From Methanarcanum sp963640855 (GTDB lineage Archaea > Thermoplasmatota > Thermoplasmata > Methanomassiliicoccales > Methanomethylophilaceae), in contig CAVIAJ010000001.1 of the NCBI GenBank assembly GCA_963640855.1, forward strand, positions 62,001 through 126,000: DNA of 64,000 nt, in the 5' to 3' direction. Both the position numbers and the translations under genes were made by a program. Shown in pieces: positions 7,872 to 16,694 of the stretch. The notes under the pieces are model-generated. The model saw nothing but the letters and a program-made list of their open reading frames with translations. It made no database searches and had not been told where the DNA came from. The first letter of the stretch is position 1. Each line of letters opens with the position of its first letter.

Positions 7872-8321
7872 TCATTTGAAGATTAATTTCGAACCGATTA
7901 TGTCGCCGGATTCTGCAGATATTGTCATGTTTTCGCGGAGACTGATGTTAATACTTCCTATGATTTCGGCGGAATTGACGCCCGATGTATGGAATACCTT
8001 GCCGATAACCTGGTATTCTCCGTCCTGAAGTTCGACATCAACCGACTCATTGATATTGACTGCAAATTCTTTTGATTCGGGTCCTTTAACGGCAACCATA
8101 ATTGTCCGTCCGTAATCGAATCTGCGTTTGACATAGCGGACTGTGAGGATGTGAGTTCCGGGTGCAGACTGATATCCGTCGGGAAGTGTGACTGTAATTT
8201 GGCTGTCTGATGCCGGATTGATAATTTTACCGCAATATGTACAGTAACCGCGGTTTAAGTCCGATTCGAAATATGATTTTTTGTGACAATGCGGACAGTC
8301 GGCAATCTGCAATTGAACCAT
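7872..8321 (-). CDS. Zinc-ribbon protein with C-terminal beta-rich domain
   Basis: A 149-residue protein. Residues 9-30 form a zinc ribbon (CPHCHK then CTYCGK), followed by an all-beta region (VTLPDGYQSAPGTHILTVRY, then DVELQDGEYQVIGKVFHTS) that looks like an immunoglobulin or PEGA-type sandwich. No enzyme motif is present and the function is unknown. It has no transmembrane helix. It stands alone between the tRNA and the divergent dus gene. Confidence 0.6.
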   Translation of the reverse strand: MVQLQIADCPHCHKKSYFESDLNRGYCTYCGKIINPASDSQITVTLPDGYQSAPGTHILTVRYVKRRFDYGRTIMVAVKGPESKEFAVNINESVDVELQDGEYQVIGKVFHTSGVNSAEIIGSINISLRENMTISAESGDIIGSKLIFK

Positions 8322-8449
8322 GGTAAAGAAATTGTGATTGGGCGTATAAACAGATTATCGCTTTTCGGTAATTATCCGACAAATTCAGGTTTCAACACAT
8401 CTGCTCGGAAAACATCGAACAATTATAATCGGACAGTGTTCACCCGACT

Positions 8450-9454
8450 GTGGTTTGGAAAATCGGCAATCTTGCCGTGGACGGAACGGCATTATTGGCA
8501 CCTATGTCGGGCTTCACATCAAACGGCTACAGAGACTTCATGAGGCCGTTCGGTGTTGCGTTATCTTTTACGGAGATGACGTCGGATATGGGCGTTATAC
8601 ACGGGGGGAGGCGTACTGCGGAATATCTCGACTTCGGAGACGAAGGTCTTACGGGAGTACAGCTTTTCGGCAGTAATCCGGACGATCTTTCCGATGCTGC
8701 GGAGAAGGTTATGGAAATCAAACCCAACACGGCACTTATCGATATTAATATGGGGTGTCCTGTTTCGAAGATTGTCTGCAACGGGGCCGGTTCTTCTCTG
8801 ATGAAGGATCCGAAAAGATGCGGAGATATCATCAGGGCAATTAAATTAAGAGTAGATGTGCCAGTCACTGCCAAAATACGTCTCGGATGGTGCGAGAGCG
8901 AGATGAATTTCAGAGAAGCCATCGATGAACTGCAGTCCGCGGATGCCGATATGATTTCATTACACGTACGTACGAAGAAGCAGAGTTACGCAGGAAGAGC
9001 CCACTATGAATTGGTAAACGGATTACGCAGGGAGATGTCTGTCCCCCTCGCAATTTCAGGAGACATCTATTCTCTTGACGATGCAATATCCGCAGTGGAT
9101 ATTACGGGTGCGGAAGGTGTTATGATTGCGCGCGGAGGCGTGGGAAATCCTTTCCTCGTGACTCAGATTGACAGATATTTCAGGACAGGCGAGAAACTCC
9201 CCAATCCCAAAGTATCGCAGCAGATTGCATGGTGTTTCGAACTCATGGACGAACTTTCAAAGAACATGGATGAAGAAAACGTCATCAGAAAGATGAGATG
9301 TTATGCACCGAGATTCGTTGCGGGATGTCACGGATGCCGCGAATACCGCCGCCGTCTTGCATCGGAGTCGGAAGACCGTGAGACTCTCGTTTCTATGCTG
9401 GAACATATCGATTCCGAGATGGGCGACCTTCAGATAGGTGACCGTTTAACCTAA
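8450..9454 (+). CDS. dus: tRNA-dihydrouridine synthase
   Basis: A 334-residue FMN-dependent TIM-barrel enzyme that reduces uridines in the tRNA D loop. The start GNLAVDGTALLAPMSGFT, the INMGCPVSKIVCNGAGSSLM segment with the catalytic-type Cys, the TAKIRLGW strand, the LHVRTKKQSYAGRA active-site stretch and the GVMIARGGVGNPF phosphate-binding loop are all family hallmarks. The start is a GTG at 8450, about 25 bp after a TTATAAT box at 8423-8429, consistent with a leaderless mRNA. Which D-loop position it modifies cannot be read from sequence. Confidence 0.9.
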   Translation: MVWKIGNLAVDGTALLAPMSGFTSNGYRDFMRPFGVALSFTEMTSDMGVIHGGRRTAEYLDFGDEGLTGVQLFGSNPDDLSDAAEKVMEIKPNTALIDINMGCPVSKIVCNGAGSSLMKDPKRCGDIIRAIKLRVDVPVTAKIRLGWCESEMNFREAIDELQSADADMISLHVRTKKQSYAGRAHYELVNGLRREMSVPLAISGDIYSLDDAISAVDITGAEGVMIARGGVGNPFLVTQIDRYFRTGEKLPNPKVSQQIAWCFELMDELSKNMDEENVIRKMRCYAPRFVAGCHGCREYRRRLASESEDRETLVSMLEHIDSEMGDLQIGDRLT

Positions 9455-9478
9455 TTTCAGAAAATAATAATATGTTTG

Positions 9479-9500
9479 GTGAAGGGCCGAAGCCCTTCAC
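9479..9500 (-). terminator. Terminator hairpin of agcS
   Basis: A perfect 9-bp stem (GTGAAGGGC / GCCCTTCAC) closed by a TTCG tetraloop on the minus strand lies directly after the agcS stop and is followed by an A/T-rich tract with T runs. Confidence 0.7.
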
Positions 9501-9502
9501 AT

Positions 9503-11056
9503 TCACTGTTTGGTTCCCCATTCCGTGACGTTACTGAAGTCGAGACCCTGTGTATCGAGATTATTGATGTCGAATACAGGTTCTTCAATTCCTTCGGCCT
9601 TCTGTTTCTTCCAGTCGTCCCAAGCGACTTTGACGTACTTGTAGAGGAAGAACAGGGCAGTAATGTTACAGATACCCATAACCGCCATGAACACATCGCA
9701 GACGTCCCAGACGAGATCGACGGGGATGATACATGCGACAAACACGACGAGTGTGATGAACACACGGAGCATCTGAATGTATTTCTGATCGTCTTTGATG
9801 AATCTGAGGTTGGCCTCGGACATCGAGTAGTAAGCAATCAGACTGCTGAAAGCGAACACGAACATAAAGATTGCAAGAACCCAAAGGATCCAATCTCCGC
9901 CGAAAGCGTTGACCATTGCCGCCTGAACGGTATCCATGGCCCATCCGCCTTTTCTATCGCCGGTTGCCCAGAGTCCGTCCCATCCGCCGCTGACAGTTAT
10001 TCCTTTTGCGACGAAGGTTGTCGGGAGACAGCAGAGCACCATAAATGCCGTGATAGAACAGACGACAAGGGTATCGATGTAAACGCCGATGGACTGAATC
10101 AGTCCCTGCCTGATCGGGTGGGGGACGTGTGCGGAAGATGCAACGTTGGGGATCGAACCGATACCGGCCTCATTGGAGAAGACTCCTCTCTTAAGACCCC
10201 ACATAATACAGCTTCCCGCGAATCCTGCGAATATCTGTTTGAAGTTGAATGCGTTCTCGAATACCTGTCCGATTGCCCATCCGAGCTGCTTCCAGCCGAT
10301 GATAATTGCGATGATACCGATGATGAGCCAGATAAGAACCATTACCGGAACGAGAATTTCAGACGCCATTGCGACTTTCTTAACTCCTCCGAAGATGAGG
10401 AAAGCCGTCATACCTGCGAAGATAACCGCAAGGATGATTGTTATTCCATCGATACCCGCCAATGCATCCATTCTTGTGAATGCGGATGCGGAGTTTGCAG
10501 CCTGGTTTGCGATGAAACCTACACCGTATGTGACGATAATCCAGAATGCGATGAAGAGTGCGAACTTACGGTTCTTCAGTCCTTTCATAATATAATATGC
10601 GGGACCTCCGTGGTAGTTACCGTCGGATTTCTTCTCTTTGAAGATCTGTCCCAACGTACATTCTACGAAGGATGTAGCAGCTCCGAGAATTGCGAAAATC
10701 CACATCCAGAAAATAGCACCGGCACCGCCCATGATAATGGCGGATGTAACTCCGGTAATGTTTCCCACACCCACACGGGCACCCATTCCGACACAGAATG
10801 CCTGGAACGAGGAAATCATACTGTGTTTCTCTCTCTTTCCTTTCTCGATGTTTGACATCGGGTTGATGTACTTTATCTGGTCTTTGATCGTCGTAAACTG
10901 AATTCCCTTGAATTTCCAAAGGAACAGCAGCGCACCTAATATGATGAAGACGAATGCAATATACCAAACATAAACATCGATATAGTCGTTGACAAAAGTA
11001 TCCACAGGCTCCAATGCCTTTGTGATTGACTCTTGTATGTCTGATAGTAAGCTCAT
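9503..11056 (-). CDS. agcS: Alanine/glycine:cation symporter (AGCS family)
   Basis: A 517-residue inner-membrane transporter of about eleven helices. The family motif region is clear: GVGNITGVTSAIIMGGAGAIFWMW at about residues 96-120, the GGPAYYIMKGL loop, and GVFSNEAGIGSIPNVASSAH in the middle. AGCS proteins import alanine or glycine with sodium or protons. It is transcribed alone, from a promoter around 11141-11152, with a leader of about 65 nt that can form two hairpins (see the separate entry), and ends at a strong stem-loop. Substrate is inferred from the family. Confidence 0.92.
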   Translation of the reverse strand: MSLLSDIQESITKALEPVDTFVNDYIDVYVWYIAFVFIILGALLFLWKFKGIQFTTIKDQIKYINPMSNIEKGKREKHSMISSFQAFCVGMGARVGVGNITGVTSAIIMGGAGAIFWMWIFAILGAATSFVECTLGQIFKEKKSDGNYHGGPAYYIMKGLKNRKFALFIAFWIIVTYGVGFIANQAANSASAFTRMDALAGIDGITIILAVIFAGMTAFLIFGGVKKVAMASEILVPVMVLIWLIIGIIAIIIGWKQLGWAIGQVFENAFNFKQIFAGFAGSCIMWGLKRGVFSNEAGIGSIPNVASSAHVPHPIRQGLIQSIGVYIDTLVVCSITAFMVLCCLPTTFVAKGITVSGGWDGLWATGDRKGGWAMDTVQAAMVNAFGGDWILWVLAIFMFVFAFSSLIAYYSMSEANLRFIKDDQKYIQMLRVFITLVVFVACIIPVDLVWDVCDVFMAVMGICNITALFFLYKYVKVAWDDWKKQKAEGIEEPVFDINNLDTQGLDFSNVTEWGTKQ

Positions 11057-11122
11057 CGTATCACTTTATTCGGTCAAACCGAACGCAGATGAATGCCTCG
11101 ATTCTGACGGCATTCAGCCTCA
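11057..11122 (-). promoter_or_regulatory. Structured 5' leader of agcS
   Basis: A TATA-like TTAAATATA on the minus strand at about 11143-11151 predicts transcription from near 11122. The leader then holds two stems: GAATGCC/GGCATTC (11091-11115, loop 11 nt) and TTCGGT/ACCGAA (11069-11083, loop 3 nt), ending 13 nt before the ATG. Two consecutive hairpins in the short leader of an amino-acid transporter suggest cis control, but no known riboswitch class is recognised. The rest of the 310-bp divergent gap toward htpG is A/T-rich with no gene. Confidence 0.4.
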
Positions 11123-11314
11123 TTATTGGTTTCCAGATTACATTATATTTAATAAATGTTGTTTTTTGATACAGATTGTGCTACAATTTGTATTATTTTT
11201 GTCAAAACCGATAAGCGTCCCTATACTGAAAATGTGTTTTGTCTCATTTTTACATTTAATTCATATTCATTGTTTTGAGTGAAACTTTTATTCACGGATT
11301 CATAGAAGATAATA

Positions 11315-11322
11315 TTATATAG
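11315..11322 (+). promoter_or_regulatory. TATA box and ribosome site of htpG
   Basis: TTATATAG at 11315-11322 predicts transcription from about 11343. Within this short leader AGGAGAG (11354-11360) is a good ribosome site, 6-8 nt before an ACG codon at 11367. This spacing is what singles out ACG as the htpG start. Confidence 0.5.
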
Positions 11323-11366
11323 AAGTTTTAACTCTTATCAAACATCAGACTAAAGGAGAGATTCCA

Positions 11367-13277
11367 ACGGCAAAGAAACAATTCAAAACGGAATCGAAGC
11401 GTATTTTGGATCTGATGGTCAATTCCATCTATACTCACAAGGAAATTTTCCTCCGTGAAATCATTTCGAACGCATCCGATGCGATCGATAAAATGAACTT
11501 CAAAGCGATGACCGACGAATCGCTCGGTCTCTCCAAGAAGGACTTTAAGATTAAGGTGTCAATCGATAACGGGGACAGGACAATTACCGTCAGCGATAAC
11601 GGTATCGGAATGACACAGGAAGAAATGGAGAAGAATCTCGGTGTCATCGCACACAGCGGTTCACTCGATTTCAAGAAGGAAAACGGCGACAAGAAAGGTG
11701 CCGATTCGATTATCGGACAGTTCGGTGTCGGTTTCTACAGTGCATTCATGGTTTCCGATAAAGTCACTGTTATCTCGAAAGCCGCAGGAAGCGATGTTGC
11801 ATATAAATGGGAAAGTTCCGGAGCAGACGGTTATACAATTGCCGAATGCGGGAAAGAAGGCTGCGGTACAGATATTATAATGCATATCAAACCCGACACC
11901 GAGGATGAAGATTACTGTGAATTCCTCGAACCCTACAGGATTCAGGAACTTATCACAACATATTCGGACTACGTCCGCTGGCCCATTCACATGGATGTGG
12001 AAGAAGGCGAGTGGAAAGAAACCGGTGAAAACGATGAGAAAGGCAACCCCAAGAGAGAATATGTCACCAAGACTGTCGATAAAGTTATCAACAGCATGGT
12101 TCCGATTTGGCAGAAGAGCAAGAAATCCGCCACCGATGAGAAGTGTAAGGAATTCTATAAGACCAAATTCCATGATTTCGAAGATCCTATCTCTGTCATC
12201 CGCGTCAATGCGGAAGGTCTCGTTTCCTACAAAGCGATGCTTTTCATCCCCAAGAAGGCACCTTACGACTTCTATTCAAGAGAATACGAACCGGGACTTC
12301 AGCTCTTTTCGAACGGTGTTCTGATTATGGACAAATGCGCGGATCTTCTTCCGTTCTGCTTCCGTTTCGTAAAGGGTGTTGTGGATTCACAGGACTTCTC
12401 ACTGAACATTTCAAGGGAAGTTCTGCAGCATGACGCACAGCTCAAAGCAATCGGAGAGAATCTCAGGAAGAAGATTAAAGCCGAACTGCTCAGAATAATG
12501 AAGGAAGATGCCGAGACTTACAAAGAGTTCTACATGAGCTTCGGACGGCAGCTCAAATACGGTCTCGTCGAAGATTACGGCAGAAACAGAGAATTCCTTC
12601 AGGACCTCCTCATGTTCACATCTTCGGAGAAGGGCGGATTGGTTTCACTCGATGAATACGTCGATTCAATGCCCGAGGATCAGAAGAACATCTACTACGT
12701 AACCGGAGATTCCGTCGAACAGGCGAAGAACATGCCTCAGACCGAACAGGTCCGTGACAAAGGATACGATATTCTCGTCATGACAGAGGATGTCGATGAA
12801 TTCGTAATGAAGACAATCGCCGAATACAGGGAGAAGAAGATGTGTAACGTCACATCCGACGATCTCGGTATCGAATCCGAAGAGGAGAAGAAGGAAGCGG
12901 AGAAGAACGAGGAGACATACAAAGAACTCCTTGATTTCGCCAAAGAAACTCTCGACGGAAAAGTATCCGCCGTTAAGATTTCACACAAACTGAAGAATCA
13001 CGCAGTACTTCTGACAAGCGAGGGACACATTACACTTGAAATGGAGAAATACTTCGCGGAGATGCCCGGTTCCGATGAAACCAGGATGAAAGCCCAGCGT
13101 GTGTTGGAACTCAACGCTTCGCACCCTGCTTTCAAAGCATTGGACAATGCATTCCTTAACGATAAAGAAAGAGCGGAAGATCTCGTCAAAATCATGTACG
13201 CTCAGGCTTCGATTAATGCAGGCATTCCTCTTGACGATGCGGTCGGATACTCCGATCTTGTCTTCAAACTGTTCTGA
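11367..13277 (+). CDS. htpG: Hsp90-type chaperone HtpG, apparent ACG start
   Basis: A 636-residue Hsp90 with the GHKL ATP site (LREIISNASDAIDK, DNGIGMT, GQFGVGFYSAFMV) and the middle and C-terminal dimerisation domains, full length. Bacterial HtpGs of this type begin M-A-K-K-Q-F-K-T-E-S; here the same sequence is encoded but the first codon is ACG (11367), placed correctly behind AGGAGAG. No ATG, GTG or TTG occurs in frame before the TTG at 11406, which would cut 13 conserved residues. So either ACG initiates, or an ATG was mutated or misread. HtpG is uncommon in archaea, which suggests bacterial origin. Confidence 0.9.
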   Translation, partial: TAKKQFKTESKRILDLMVNSIYTHKEIFLREIISNASDAIDKMNFKAMTDESLGLSKKDFKIKVSIDNGDRTITVSDNGIGMTQEEMEKNLGVIAHSGSLDFKKENGDKKGADSIIGQFGVGFYSAFMVSDKVTVISKAAGSDVAYKWESSGADGYTIAECGKEGCGTDIIMHIKPDTEDEDYCEFLEPYRIQELITTYSDYVRWPIHMDVEEGEWKETGENDEKGNPKREYVTKTVDKVINSMVPIWQKSKKSATDEKCKEFYKTKFHDFEDPISVIRVNAEGLVSYKAMLFIPKKAPYDFYSREYEPGLQLFSNGVLIMDKCADLLPFCFRFVKGVVDSQDFSLNISREVLQHDAQLKAIGENLRKKIKAELLRIMKEDAETYKEFYMSFGRQLKYGLVEDYGRNREFLQDLLMFTSSEKGGLVSLDEYVDSMPEDQKNIYYVTGDSVEQAKNMPQTEQVRDKGYDILVMTEDVDEFVMKTIAEYREKKMCNVTSDDLGIESEEEKKEAEKNEETYKELLDFAKETLDGKVSAVKISHKLKNHAVLLTSEGHITLEMEKYFAEMPGSDETRMKAQRVLELNASHPAFKALDNAFLNDKERAEDLVKIMYAQASINAGIPLDDAVGYSDLVFKLF

Positions 13278-13287
13278 AAATCTTTAT

Positions 13288-13305
13288 CCGGGCGGAAACG
13301 CCCGG
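13288..13305 (+). terminator. Terminator hairpin of htpG
   Basis: CCGGGCG and CGCCCGG form a 7-bp GC stem around a GAAA tetraloop, 10 bp after the htpG stop, followed by AATTATTCTGTTTT. It can also serve the convergent gene that ends at 13308. Confidence 0.7.
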
Positions 13306-13307
13306 AA

Positions 13308-13595
13308 TTATTCTGTTTTGACAGCATTACGGGCAGCCATACGCGAGTATCTGTAGTAAAGTACAACATCCGTGAATACAAGTGCGAAATCGAGGATGTA
13401 GAAGAACATAACATAATTGATCTGATTGATCACGATTTTGTTGATAATACCGCACAGATATCCCAAAAGTACGACATAGGAGAACAGTACGCTCTTACCT
13501 TCGGTCCTTTTCGTTCTCAGCTGTTTCAGAATCGAAAAAGGCCAAGCTACTGCGAAACACAGCAGCATCAGCATTTCGAATAGGCCGTCAATCAT
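13308..13595 (-). CDS. Small PQ-loop/SemiSWEET-like membrane protein
   Basis: A 95-residue protein with three predicted helices, the first about residues 5-22, the others around 38-55 and 62-82, and a basic loop (KQLRTKRTEGKS) after the first. Order and loop resemble small PQ-loop proteins found in gut anaerobes, which relate to SemiSWEET sugar transporters, but no substrate can be given. It follows the nitrilase-like gene by 50 bp on the same strand. Confidence 0.6.
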   Translation of the reverse strand: MIDGLFEMLMLLCFAVAWPFSILKQLRTKRTEGKSVLFSYVVLLGYLCGIINKIVINQINYVMFFYILDFALVFTDVVLYYRYSRMAARNAVKTE

Positions 13596-13645
13596 GTTAT
13601 CTCACCGATACCCGTAAGGGCATGAATGATTCGCAGTACCGACAC

Positions 13646-14482
13646 TCATTTCAATATTGCGCCGGTGTAGGGGCATACTTTTGCGTTTTCTCCGTTTCCG
13701 GATTCACTGTCAACGCATATACACTCCCCGAATACGAGATCGGGAAGGATGATTCTGTTCTTCTTCGCTTCTTTGAGCATATCGACATCGACATCCAATA
13801 CCCTCACATCACTGCTTTCGGTACATCCTTCGATGACGTTACCGTCGGGACCGATGAATTTACTCCTGCCTATGAGATTCATGCCGCAGTCGGGTCCGAC
13901 CATATTGCAGAGAATGACGGGGAGAGAATTTTCGGAAGCTCTCGATTTCACGATGCTGTCGAATCTGTTCATCTGTTCTTCAGTGAATGCGGAAATGCAT
14001 ATCAGAAGATCGACATCGTGTTCTGCGTAATATTTGTAGAGTTCCGTCGAAAGAAGATCGTATCCTACGGAAATTCCTATTTTTGTACCCATGTGATTGA
14101 TAATCATAGGTTGGTTTCCGGCTGCGAAGTACTCATTTTCGTCGAATGCACCGTCACCGGAGAGAATCATCTTTCTGTATGTGCTGATGTTCTTTCCGCT
14201 TATGTGCAGCGCACAGTCGTAGTATTTTCCGTCGATGAGTCTCGGACAGCCGACGATAATCGCACAGCCTCTGTTCACGGAAAGTTCCGAAAGTTTGGAA
14301 ACAATCTTTGCATCGAGTGTATCCACAGCCATCTCATTCGGCTTTCCGGTGTATCCAGAACAGAACATCTCAGGGAGAACGAAGATATCGGATTCGACGT
14401 TGTTGATTCTCATTCTCGCTTTGAAGAAGTTGACAGTCGGATCGTTCATAAGGCCTCTGGACTGTACGAGTGTGATCTTCAT
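13646..14482 (-). CDS. Nitrilase-superfamily protein lacking the catalytic cysteine
   Basis: A 278-residue carbon-nitrogen hydrolase fold. Two of the three catalytic residues are in place, Glu38 in VLPEMFCSGY and Lys104 in TYRKMIL. At the third, where active enzymes have Ile-Cys-Tyr-Asp, the sequence is SVGYDLLSTEL with Gly140 for Cys (codon GGA, checked on the DNA). A functioning amidase is therefore unlikely, and a binding or regulatory role is possible. A TATATTAT box at 14505-14512 lies about 26 bp upstream of the ATG. The gene diverges from the rfcL operon across a perfect palindrome. Confidence 0.8.
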   Translation of the reverse strand: MKITLVQSRGLMNDPTVNFFKARMRINNVESDIFVLPEMFCSGYTGKPNEMAVDTLDAKIVSKLSELSVNRGCAIIVGCPRLIDGKYYDCALHISGKNISTYRKMILSGDGAFDENEYFAAGNQPMIINHMGTKIGISVGYDLLSTELYKYYAEHDVDLLICISAFTEEQMNRFDSIVKSRASENSLPVILCNMVGPDCGMNLIGRSKFIGPDGNVIEGCTESSDVRVLDVDVDMLKEAKKNRIILPDLVFGECICVDSESGNGENAKVCPYTGAILK

Positions 14483-14518
14483 GAACGCTGAAACGGAATA
14501 CGGGATAATATACCTAAG

Positions 14519-14534
14519 GTATCGCCGGCGATAC
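14519..14534. promoter_or_regulatory. Perfect 16-bp palindrome between divergent promoters
   Basis: GTATCGCCGGCGATAC is a perfect dyad in the 104-bp gap between the nitrilase-like gene (leftward) and the zinc-ribbon/rfcL/taw1 operon (rightward). It sits just upstream of the leftward TATA box and about 25 bp upstream of a TTATAAT on the right, a good position for a shared operator. No regulator is known for it. Confidence 0.45.
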
Positions 14535-14586
14535 TTCGCCCCCGTATGCGACAGGTGTTATAATCTATGCCGTCATTAGGAGGAGT

Positions 14587-15270
14587 ATGTCTCAGTTATC
14601 CGTCAGGTGTCCGAAATGCGGTAATCTTTGTACTTTCCGTGAGGGTAAGGTATTCGGATACTGCAATAAATGCGGATCGAACCTCGAACGCGATGTAAAG
14701 AACATTGCAAAGGTTTACGACAGATCTTCCGAGACGGATGAGAATCTTCTGATGGCGTACGACAGAACGGAAACGTGTACGTCGCTGAAAGTTCCGACGA
14801 GAGACAGTTTCGACATCGAAGGATACGATTTCGAGGTCGAGAGAATAATGGACAATCTGATGGTCTTCAACGAAGTCATGGAAGATATCTACAATTCATT
14901 GGATTCAATGGAATTCGGAAAAAAAATCCGTACGTGTGAGGCGTGTTCCGATATGACGGATCGTATTTTGAAACAGTTCGATGCCTTCGTCACCGAATTC
15001 GAAGATTACGGAATGAAAGACGCCCTTGTTTCCACTTCGGGGAAATACAACCGTCTTTCCGACGAACTGTCTTCCGAATTTTCAAGAATGCAGTCAAAAT
15101 CTCTTGATGAGATGTGGAAAGGCAGAGAGGAAGAACGCGCTCAGTTGGTAAAAGAACTGAATGAAGCGAAAATCCGTAAGAAATCGATTCCGATGTATGA
15201 CTTGAGTTCAAATTGGAAAGCGGACAATGAGATTGCGGAGCTCGAACGTAAGCTCAACGGCATGGAGTGA
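14587..15270 (+). CDS. Zinc-ribbon protein with helical/coiled-coil body
   Basis: A 227-residue protein of unknown function. Residues 8-30 form a zinc ribbon (CPKCGN and CNKCGS). The rest is predicted helical and acidic, with a likely coiled coil near the C-terminus (MWKGREEERAQLVKELNEAK). A strong ribosome site (AGGAGGAG) precedes the ATG. Its stop codon is 5 bp from the rfcL ATG, so it leads an operon with the clamp-loader subunit and Taw1; a role in replication is possible only by position. Confidence 0.7.
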   Translation: MSQLSVRCPKCGNLCTFREGKVFGYCNKCGSNLERDVKNIAKVYDRSSETDENLLMAYDRTETCTSLKVPTRDSFDIEGYDFEVERIMDNLMVFNEVMEDIYNSLDSMEFGKKIRTCEACSDMTDRILKQFDAFVTEFEDYGMKDALVSTSGKYNRLSDELSSEFSRMQSKSLDEMWKGREEERAQLVKELNEAKIRKKSIPMYDLSSNWKADNEIAELERKLNGME

Positions 15271-15275
15271 TCAGC

Positions 15276-16685
15276 ATGTCGCAGGATTGGACGGAGAAAT
15301 ACAGACCCAGAGTACTGAAAGATGTATTGGGCAATCCCGGGCCTGTCGCCGATCTCAGAGCATGGGCGGAATCGTGGAACAAAGGCATTCCGAAGAAGAA
15401 GGCCGTTGTTATGATCGGAACTCCAGGCGTGGGAAAGACAACATGCGCCGAAGCTCTTGCAAATGAACTTTCCTGGGGTTTGATTGAAATGAACGCATCC
15501 GATCAGCGTACGGGCGATGCGATAAAATCCGTCGCGCTGAGAGGAGCATACTCCAACACATTCTCCGACAGAGGAGAATATCTCAGTACCAAAGAAGGAG
15601 GAAGAAAACTCATCATTCTCGATGAGGCGGACAGTCTCTTCGGAAATGCGGACCGCGGTGCGATACCCGCAATCAATGAGTTGATCAAATCCACAAAACA
15701 GCCTGTGATTCTGATTGTAAACGATTTCTACAATCTCAGCAGGAAATCTTCTGCGATAAAGACTGATACAATTCAGCTGACGTTCAAGACTCCTCCTGTG
15801 AATACGATAATGAAGGCTCTGAAGAGGATATGTATCTCCGAAAAGGTGGAAATATCCGACGAAGCCCTCGACCGTATTGCAAAGAATTCCAACGGAGACA
15901 TACGTGCGGCCGTAAGGGATTTGGAATCTCTGGCACTCGGGAAGAGTGTTGTTACTGTGGAAGACACGGACGATCTTTCCGGACGTATCGTGAAGAAGAA
16001 TATGTACGATCTGATGAAAGTCATCTTCTGGAATGCAGATGCTACTGCGGCAAGGCAGATGGCCCGTGACGTGGATGAAGAACCGGGCATGGTGATGCTT
16101 TGGGTTGATGAGAATCTTCCCCGTCAGTATCCCGATACAGGGGATCTTTACAGAGGGTACGGAAAACTTTCAAGAGCCGACGTGTTTTTGGGAAGAGTAA
16201 GCAAACGTCAGTACTACGGCATGTGGTCATACGCATCGGATATGATGACTTCGGGCGTGTGTGTAGCGAGGATGACCAACAAAAAGAGCAACGAATGGTT
16301 CAAGAATCCTTCCTACCTGACGAAAATGTCAAGATCGAAAGGTGTACGTCAGACCAAAGCCGTATTATGTCAGAAGCTTGCAGATCATCTTCACACTTCG
16401 ACCAAAAGAATTTCGCAGGATGTTCTCCCTCCGCTGAAACTGATAATGGAGAGAGATCCCGAGTTATGTGCATCTTTAATCAACGATGCAGGCCTCGATG
16501 CCGAAGATATCGCATTTATACTGAATACAAAAGTGGATTCCGCCGTTGTCACAAAGGCAATTGACGCAGCGGCGGCAATGAAAGAAACGAATAAGCCGAA
16601 GGCCGTTGTCAAAGAAACGGCAGCACCTCCGGTCGAAGAAAAACCGCAGCCGAAGAAGGGACAGAAGAGTCTCTTCGAATTCTGA
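15276..16685 (+). CDS. rfcL: Replication factor C large subunit
   Basis: A 469-residue AAA+ subunit of the archaeal clamp loader that opens PCNA onto primed DNA. It starts with WTEKYRP, has Walker A GTPGVGKTT at about residue 50, Walker B LIILDEADSLFG, a NGDIRAAVRDLE sensor 2 region, and ends in a PCNA-interacting motif QKSLFEF. The ATG at 15276 gives the standard N-terminus; a GTG nine bases earlier overlaps the preceding stop and is less likely. The small subunit is not in the window. Confidence 0.95.
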   Translation: MSQDWTEKYRPRVLKDVLGNPGPVADLRAWAESWNKGIPKKKAVVMIGTPGVGKTTCAEALANELSWGLIEMNASDQRTGDAIKSVALRGAYSNTFSDRGEYLSTKEGGRKLIILDEADSLFGNADRGAIPAINELIKSTKQPVILIVNDFYNLSRKSSAIKTDTIQLTFKTPPVNTIMKALKRICISEKVEISDEALDRIAKNSNGDIRAAVRDLESLALGKSVVTVEDTDDLSGRIVKKNMYDLMKVIFWNADATAARQMARDVDEEPGMVMLWVDENLPRQYPDTGDLYRGYGKLSRADVFLGRVSKRQYYGMWSYASDMMTSGVCVARMTNKKSNEWFKNPSYLTKMSRSKGVRQTKAVLCQKLADHLHTSTKRISQDVLPPLKLIMERDPELCASLINDAGLDAEDIAFILNTKVDSAVVTKAIDAAAAMKETNKPKAVVKETAAPPVEEKPQPKKGQKSLFEF

Positions 16686-16694
16686 GGGATATTC

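Noticed and set aside
9476..10855. 459-codon open frame opposite agcS
   Set aside because: Antisense shadow of a well-supported transporter; composition is Cys/His/Asp-rich and not protein-like.
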